From contig NZ_CP013443.1 in the NCBI RefSeq assembly GCF_001718835.1, positions 3,224,001-3,288,000 of the forward strand: a stretch of DNA of 64,000 bases, in the 5' to 3' direction. Below, piece by piece: positions 60,429-64,000 of this stretch (its first letter is position 1; every line of letters starts with the position of its first letter). The translations under genes were made by a program, and so were the position numbers. Below the pieces are notes generated by a model. The model did no database searches, was not told the origin of the DNA, and saw only the letters and a program-made list of their open reading frames with translations. The DNA is from Burkholderia cepacia (GTDB lineage Bacteria; Pseudomonadota; Gammaproteobacteria; Burkholderiales; Burkholderiaceae).

Positions 60429-61193
60429 TCAGCCGGCCAGTTCGCGATGCAGCGCGAGGAACTCCTGCGCGAGCTTGTGCCCGGGTTCGAGATGAATGAC
60501 GGGGGTCGCACGCTGATGCGACTCGCGGATCTTCACCGATGCCGACAGCCTCGACGCGAGCACCGGCAGCCCTTCCTCGACGAGTTCGTCGACGAGCCGC
60601 TGCGGCAGGCTCGCTCGCGGCTGGAACTGGTTGATCACGATCCCTTCCACCTCGAGCGCCGCGTTGTGATCCTGCTGGATCTCCTTCACGTTCTCGAGCA
60701 GCGTGTACAGCGCGCGGCGCGAGAAATCGTCGCAGTCGAACGGGATCAGGCAGCGCTCGACCGCGATCAGCGCCGAACGCGTATAGAAATTCAGCGCGGG
60801 CGGCGTGTCGATGTACACGGCGTCGTAGGCGTCGAGTTCGTTCAGCGCATCGCGCAGCTTGTAGATCTTGTAACGCGATTCGAGCTTGCCGTGCAGCGCG
60901 TCGAGATCCGGATGCGCGGGCATCACGTCGAGCCCTTCGAACGGCGTCGGATGGATGAACGACGCGACGTCGACCGGACGGAAGTTGAAGGTCAGCGCGG
61001 TTTCGAAGAAATCGGCGACGGTCGGTGCAGTGCCGGCGGCGCGCTCGCCGAGCAGGTAGCGCGTGGAGTTCGCCTGCGCATCGAGGTCGATGACGAGCGT
61101 GCGCAGCCCTTCGCTCGCACTGATCGCCGCCAGGTTGCAGACGATCGTCGATTTGCCCACGCCGCCCTTCTGGTTGAATACGACCCGCCGCAT
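60429..61193 (-). CDS. ParA family ATPase
   Basis: A 254-residue ParA/MinD-type protein starting MRRVVFNQKGGVGKSTIVCN; the deviant Walker A is KGGVGKST with signature lysine K9. The Walker B region is DAYDAVYIDTPPALN and the switch region VIDLDAQANST. No ParB gene lies next to it, so it is an orphan that may position a cargo other than the chromosome; polyhydroxybutyrate granules are a possibility given the adjacent genes, but this is inference. The longer frame to 61328 is unsupported. Confidence 0.9.
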   Translation of the reverse strand: MRRVVFNQKGGVGKSTIVCNLAAISASEGLRTLVIDLDAQANSTRYLLGERAAGTAPTVADFFETALTFNFRPVDVASFIHPTPFEGLDVMPAHPDLDALHGKLESRYKIYKLRDALNELDAYDAVYIDTPPALNFYTRSALIAVERCLIPFDCDDFSRRALYTLLENVKEIQQDHNAALEVEGIVINQFQPRASLPQRLVDELVEEGLPVLASRLSASVKIRESHQRATPVIHLEPGHKLAQEFLALHRELAG

Positions 61194-61335
61194 GGTCCCC
61201 TCTCGATCGAAGCGCCAAAGGGTGCAGCATAGCCGAACATTCGTGGCCGCGTCGTGACGCGCCATAAATGCATCGGCCACGACGAAGCGCGGCCGATGCG
61301 GGAAAAACGGTGCGCGATCGTCGTGCACGTCGGGC

Positions 61336-61779
61336 TTACACGTCGACCCACGCGCCGACCTGCCGATACTGGATGCCCCCGTTGTGCATCCTCGCCTGCA
61401 GATTGCCGTCGGGCAACTGCACCCAGTCCAGGATATTCAGCTGCTGCATCAGCGCGACGAAGAAGTTTCGCACCTGGGCCGACGCGTTGTTCTGCCAGAT
61501 GTCGATCCGCCCGAGACACGCGCGCAGGTTGCCGTTCGCCTGCATGATCGCGCCGACCTGTCCGGCGACGTTCGACGCCGGATCGTAGACGGGCGTGCCG
61601 TCGGCGCTGACGATCGACAGGTGGATCGCGCGCACCGAAAGCGCCTGGCCCGGCGTTTCCTCGACCAGCGCAATGCAGCTCGTCATCGCGCCGAAATCGA
61701 TCTCGGGCGCGTCTCCCCAGACGCGCTCGCCTACCGGCAGCGGCGCGGGACCTTGTACGTGCTGAAGGATGTAGGGCAT
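61336..61779 (-). CDS. Unknown protein near the reb locus
   Basis: A 147-residue protein starting MPYILQHVQGPAPLPVGERVWG. The ribosome site GAGGAAAAC is good. The sequence has a compact globular look (ALVEETPGQALSVRAIHLSIVSADGTPVYD; NFFVALMQQLNILDWVQLPDGNLQARMHNGGIQYRQVG) and no membrane segment. Family not recognised. It lies between parA and the reb-type genes on the same strand, so it may belong to either group. Confidence 0.6.
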   Translation of the reverse strand: MPYILQHVQGPAPLPVGERVWGDAPEIDFGAMTSCIALVEETPGQALSVRAIHLSIVSADGTPVYDPASNVAGQVGAIMQANGNLRACLGRIDIWQNNASAQVRNFFVALMQQLNILDWVQLPDGNLQARMHNGGIQYRQVGAWVDV

Positions 61780-62299
61780 GTTTTCCTCGCGTAAGTTGAA
61801 TGGACTTCGGAATTGAACGAATCGACGGCGCCGTCGATTGAGTGTTGTCGCCGGCCGAGTCAGCGTCAATCGACTCATTTTCACGGGCGTCATTTCCCGG
61901 AACGTTCGTCATCCGGAATATCCATTCGCTCGTGCGAGGCAGTACGGACGTCGGCATCTCGCGCGCCGCACGCGTCTCATCGGACGGCGGTGCGAGGCCT
62001 GCCTCCGCTGCGGCACGCGACGCGCCGGGTCAACCGGCAGCGCGCCTGCGTCGGCGAACCGGTCCGCATCGCCGGCGGCACGCGGCGCCAGGGCTCGAAG
62101 GCCGGACGCGCGCCCAGCGCCGCCCGACGCCGGGCCTTCGATCGCTGCAGATCGCTCGCCCTCCGGGCGGGCGTACCGCCACAGCTTGCGCCAATACGAA
62201 TCAGGCAATTCATCGACGCCTCCTCGCGCTCGTGCAGGGTGTTGAAACCGGAAAGCAGCCGCAACCGGCACGTCACCGCCGAACCATCGCCAAACGAGC
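61780..62299. other. Gap between the unknown gene and the reb-type genes, with a possible broken gene
   Basis: About 520 bases without a clear intact gene. A GAGGA ribosome site and ATG at 62213 start a 78-codon frame (MNCLIRIGASCGG). The neighbouring frame reads more like protein (ELPDSYWRKLWRYARPEGERS), which suggests a frameshifted or decayed small gene. Nothing else was recognised. Confidence 0.4.
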
Positions 62300-62683
62300 C
62301 TAGCCGCCCTTCTTGTCCAGCAGCGCCTGATACTTCTGCAGGCTTTCGTCGATCTTGTCGAGCGCGATGCTCGCCGCCTCGCCTTCGATCGCTTCCGCCG
62401 CGCCCGCCACCATCGCCGCGGTCGCGACGAACAGGTCCGTCAGCAGCAGCCCCATCGCGTCCATCGCCATCCCCTTGACGTCTTCATCGACGGTCTTCTG
62501 CGCAAGGTCCTTCATCAGCACGCTCTTGCCGGCGATCGCCAGCGACGTGGACGCCTCGAAGTAGTTCGCCGCCGCCTGCGCCACCAGGCCGCCGGCCTGC
62601 GTGATCATCATGTTCGGGCCGACGGCGATCTGGGTCGTCGCGTAGGACGCTGCCTCCGCATTGATCGCCTGCACCGACTGCAT
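62300..62683 (-). CDS. Ala-rich protein at the reb locus (unknown function)
   Basis: A 127-residue protein starting MQSVQAINAEAASYATTQIAVG. It is Ala/Met-rich with helix-forming repeats (QAGGLVAQAAANYFEASTSLAIAGKSVLMKDLAQ) and hydrophobic MDAMGLLLTDLFVATAAMVAGAAEAIEG. It is not a clear RebB-domain protein, but its composition and position match companion proteins of R-body loci. No good ribosome site precedes the ATG and the frame stays open upstream, so the true 5' end may have been lost or lie further up. Confidence 0.5.
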   Translation of the reverse strand: MQSVQAINAEAASYATTQIAVGPNMMITQAGGLVAQAAANYFEASTSLAIAGKSVLMKDLAQKTVDEDVKGMAMDAMGLLLTDLFVATAAMVAGAAEAIEGEAASIALDKIDESLQKYQALLDKKGG

Positions 62684-62830
62684 CGACGCATGGCCGGGCC
62701 ATTCCGGCTCGCGGACCTGGTTCGGCGCCTTCAGCGAATCGGTGAGCCGTCGCAGACGACTGACCGGCCACGATCGTGCGCCCGCCTTCGACGCGCCCGC
62801 GCGCGGATCGGCCGCTGCCGGCGCCGCCGA

Positions 62831-63169
62831 TTCGGCTCCGTGTTGCGCGACGTCGCGCTTTTCATGGACCGCATCTACGAGCAGTTGTGCCGGCACATCC
62901 ATCAGCTGAGCGATTTCGTGGAGTCGGCGTGCCTGTACCGGCTGGAGGCAAGGCTCGCGCGCCATCTGCTGAACCGCATGCAGGGCGGCGATCAGGAGGT
63001 GCCGCTGCCTGAGAATCAGAGCATCCTCGCGGCCATGCTCAATGTCAGCCGCCCGCGGCTGAACAGCAGCCTGCAGAAATTGCAGCGCGAAGGCGTGATC
63101 CGGCTGCACGGGCAACGCGTGACGATCGAAAAGCCGGAGTTGCTGCGAGGCATCGTCGACGCGAACTGA
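62831..63169 (+). pseudogene. Crp/Fnr family regulator lacking the cNMP-binding domain
   Basis: About 112 codons. The visible part is the end of the dimerisation helix and the DNA-binding half of a Crp/Fnr protein: LRDVALFMDRIYEQLCRHIHQLSDFVESACLYRLEARLARHLLNRM, then a HTH with QSILAAMLNVSRPRLNSSLQKLQREGVIRLHGQRVTIE. The N-terminal 130 or so residues (effector domain) are missing; the sequence before 62831 does not resemble one. A short product from ATG 62864 is possible. It is divergent from the Ala-rich gene, with both 5' ends facing each other. Confidence 0.7.
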
Positions 63170-63328
63170 CGTGCCGGCGCGAACGATGGCGTCGGCGCGA
63201 GGGCGCATCGCCCGGCGGCGCCGCTTCGGCGCGGCGGAACGCGTCGAACCCGTACTCCTCGGCCGGATATGCGCACCGGGTGAAGCCCCCTTCAATCCCC
63301 CTGCCTCACACCCGGCGCGCAGCGAAGG

Positions 63329-63524
63329 TCATCCTCGCCAGTGCCTGAGCGCATTCATGAGTTGCGCAACTGCGGCCAGCTGCGACGTAAAGGAGGAGTT
63401 CGCCGCCTGCGCCGCGGCGGCGATCGCGGCCGGCGAGGTGCTGTAGAGCTGCATGATGCCGACGGTCGTCGCGGCCTGGTTGGATGCGGCCTGATTCGGG
63501 GATTTCGGGTCCTGGTCCTGCCAT
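63329..63524 (-). pseudogene. Short RebB-like gene broken by one extra base after the start
   Basis: An AGGAG ribosome site lies 8 bases before the ATG at 63524. Read directly, the frame gives MAGPGPEIPE and is unlike Reb. If one G of the GG pair at 63517-63518 is removed, it reads MADQDPKSPNQAASNQAATT, then VGIMQLYSTSPAAIAAAAQAA through to a stop at 63329 (64 residues). The VGxMQLY stretch matches the next RebB gene. The length (196) is one more than a multiple of three. A frame from an ATG at 63613 reaches the same stop without a ribosome site. Confidence 0.75.
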
Positions 63525-63674
63525 GGTTGCTTCTCCTGGTTGGCTGACAGCCGCAACGGAGTCTCGGCGCAGCGCAGTTGATCAGTTATCCGGAACGATG
63601 AACGGCATGACATCGGCGGTTACAGCAGCTCGTGCCGCTGAGCCGCCGCTCCCCCCGGGCGTCGCGGTAACGCC

Positions 63675-64000
63675 TTAAATCGCCTTACCGATCGCGATCA
63701 CGTCGGCCAGCACGGAAAGAATCCCGTTCGCCCCGATTTCCGTGGCGGCGGCGCCCGCGCTTTCCGGCCCGATGGTGTACAGCTGCATCGTGCCCACGTT
63801 CGTCGAGGTCTGCGACTGGATCGCCGCCTGCGACTGCTGCTGCACTGCGTTCTCGAACAGGATGCTCAGCGAATGGCTCTGGGCTTGATAAAGCGAGCCC
63901 ATCGCCATCGCCGGCGCTTCGGCGACCACCTTGACGTTGGCCTGCGTGACGGCATCGGTAATCGCGGGATTGACGTGGCAGACATGGCAGTGTTCGGTCA
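63675..64000 (-). CDS. RebB family R-body protein (partial, 5' end outside window)
   Basis: About 108 codons are present. The sequence shows the RebB killing-trait pattern: VNPAITDAVTQANVKVVAEAPAMAMGSLYQAQSHSLSILFENAVQQQSQAAIQ, then TNVGTMQLYTIGPESAG. It is preceded by a His/Cys-containing TEHCHVCH segment, and the start codon lies beyond the right edge. RebB-type proteins polymerise into R-bodies, coiled ribbons that extend and can rupture membranes. The end is at 63675. Confidence 0.85.
   Translation of the reverse strand, partial: TEHCHVCHVNPAITDAVTQANVKVVAEAPAMAMGSLYQAQSHSLSILFENAVQQQSQAAIQSQTSTNVGTMQLYTIGPESAGAAATEIGANGILSVLADVIAIGKAI

Noticed and set aside
60173..60511. A 112-codon minus-strand frame in the AT-rich gap
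   Set aside because: It spans the parA terminator and the parA 3' end, with no ribosome site or protein-like pattern.
62300..62683. Calling this gene RebB
   Set aside because: It lacks the TDAVTQ-x-NVKV-x-x-EAPAMAMG core of RebB. Only its location and Ala-rich nature suggest a link.
1..64000. tRNA, rRNA, CRISPR or prophage
   Set aside because: No tRNA cloverleaf, rRNA segment, regularly spaced repeat array, integrase or phage structural gene was recognised by eye. A tRNA scan could still detect something missed.

Overview
The window is high-GC DNA (about 68 percent by eye) with dense Burkholderia-type gene content. The synteny (aspS-nudB-clsB; ubiE-tim44-ubiJ-ubiB; ilvA-queF; phbA/phbB/phasin) and protein sequences fit a chromosome of the Burkholderia cepacia complex or a close relative. 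No rRNA, tRNA or CRISPR array was found. Species cannot be fixed from the sequence alone.

Layout. 1-4.1 kb (minus strand): an fmdB-DUF502-aspS-nudB-clsB operon with a TATAAT promoter element at its head. 4.1-9.8 kb (minus): a respiratory-quinone group, HIT-DUF971-ubiE-tim44-ubiJ-ubiB-methyltransferase. 9.9-13.9 kb: one very large FAD/Fe-S oxidoreductase. 14.5-16.8 kb (plus): ilvA and queF. 16.9-19.2 kb: a lower-GC accessory pocket of small unknown genes (two small membrane genes, an acidic protein, a DUF1493 protein, an exported Cys-containing protein) with a decayed copy of one gene start. 19.5-23.8 kb: a D-amino-acid module (RidA, N-acyl-D-amino-acid deacylase and an RpiR regulator, divergent from a PLP D-amino-acid deaminase). 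23.8-25.65 kb: a complete-looking group IIC-like intron with reverse transcriptase, sitting between the deaminase and its hairpin. 25.8-33 kb: DJ-1/PfpI protein, a MarR/MFS efflux pair, EcsC, a CHRD protein, a probable plus-strand small RNA, a class II aldolase and a lipoprotein phospholipase-D protein. 33-38.6 kb: a GntR regulator divergent from a lactate-use operon (LutA-LutC-LutB and lactate permease). 38.7-43.5 kb: an M48 protease, a three-gene 2-oxoacid dehydrogenase (E1alpha, E1beta, E2) and a GYD protein.

43.6-56.2 kb is an aryl-polyene-like biosynthesis locus in two divergent arms. The left arm has ACP, ketoreductase and glycosyltransferase. The right arm has a membrane protein, an AMP-ligase fused to a hotdog dehydratase, an acyltransferase, a LolA-like carrier, an MMPL exporter, a polysaccharide deacetylase, a ketosynthase, a nucleophile-lacking ketosynthase-like partner and a second dehydratase. 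Together these could activate an aryl starter, extend it to a polyene, attach it to a lipid and move it to the outer membrane. 57-60 kb carries polyhydroxybutyrate genes (phbB, phbA, phasin, no synthase), followed by an AT-rich gap and a lone ParA. The right edge (61.3-64 kb) is a decaying R-body (reb) locus: an intact RebB running off the window, a short reb gene broken by one extra base, a Crp/Fnr regulator that has lost its sensor domain, and an Ala-rich companion gene.

The most novel-looking items are the plus-strand sRNA near 30.2 kb, the duplicated GntR operators, the reduced aryl-polyene-like locus, the damaged reb locus, and the small membrane gene pair at 17 kb that could be an effector and immunity pair.
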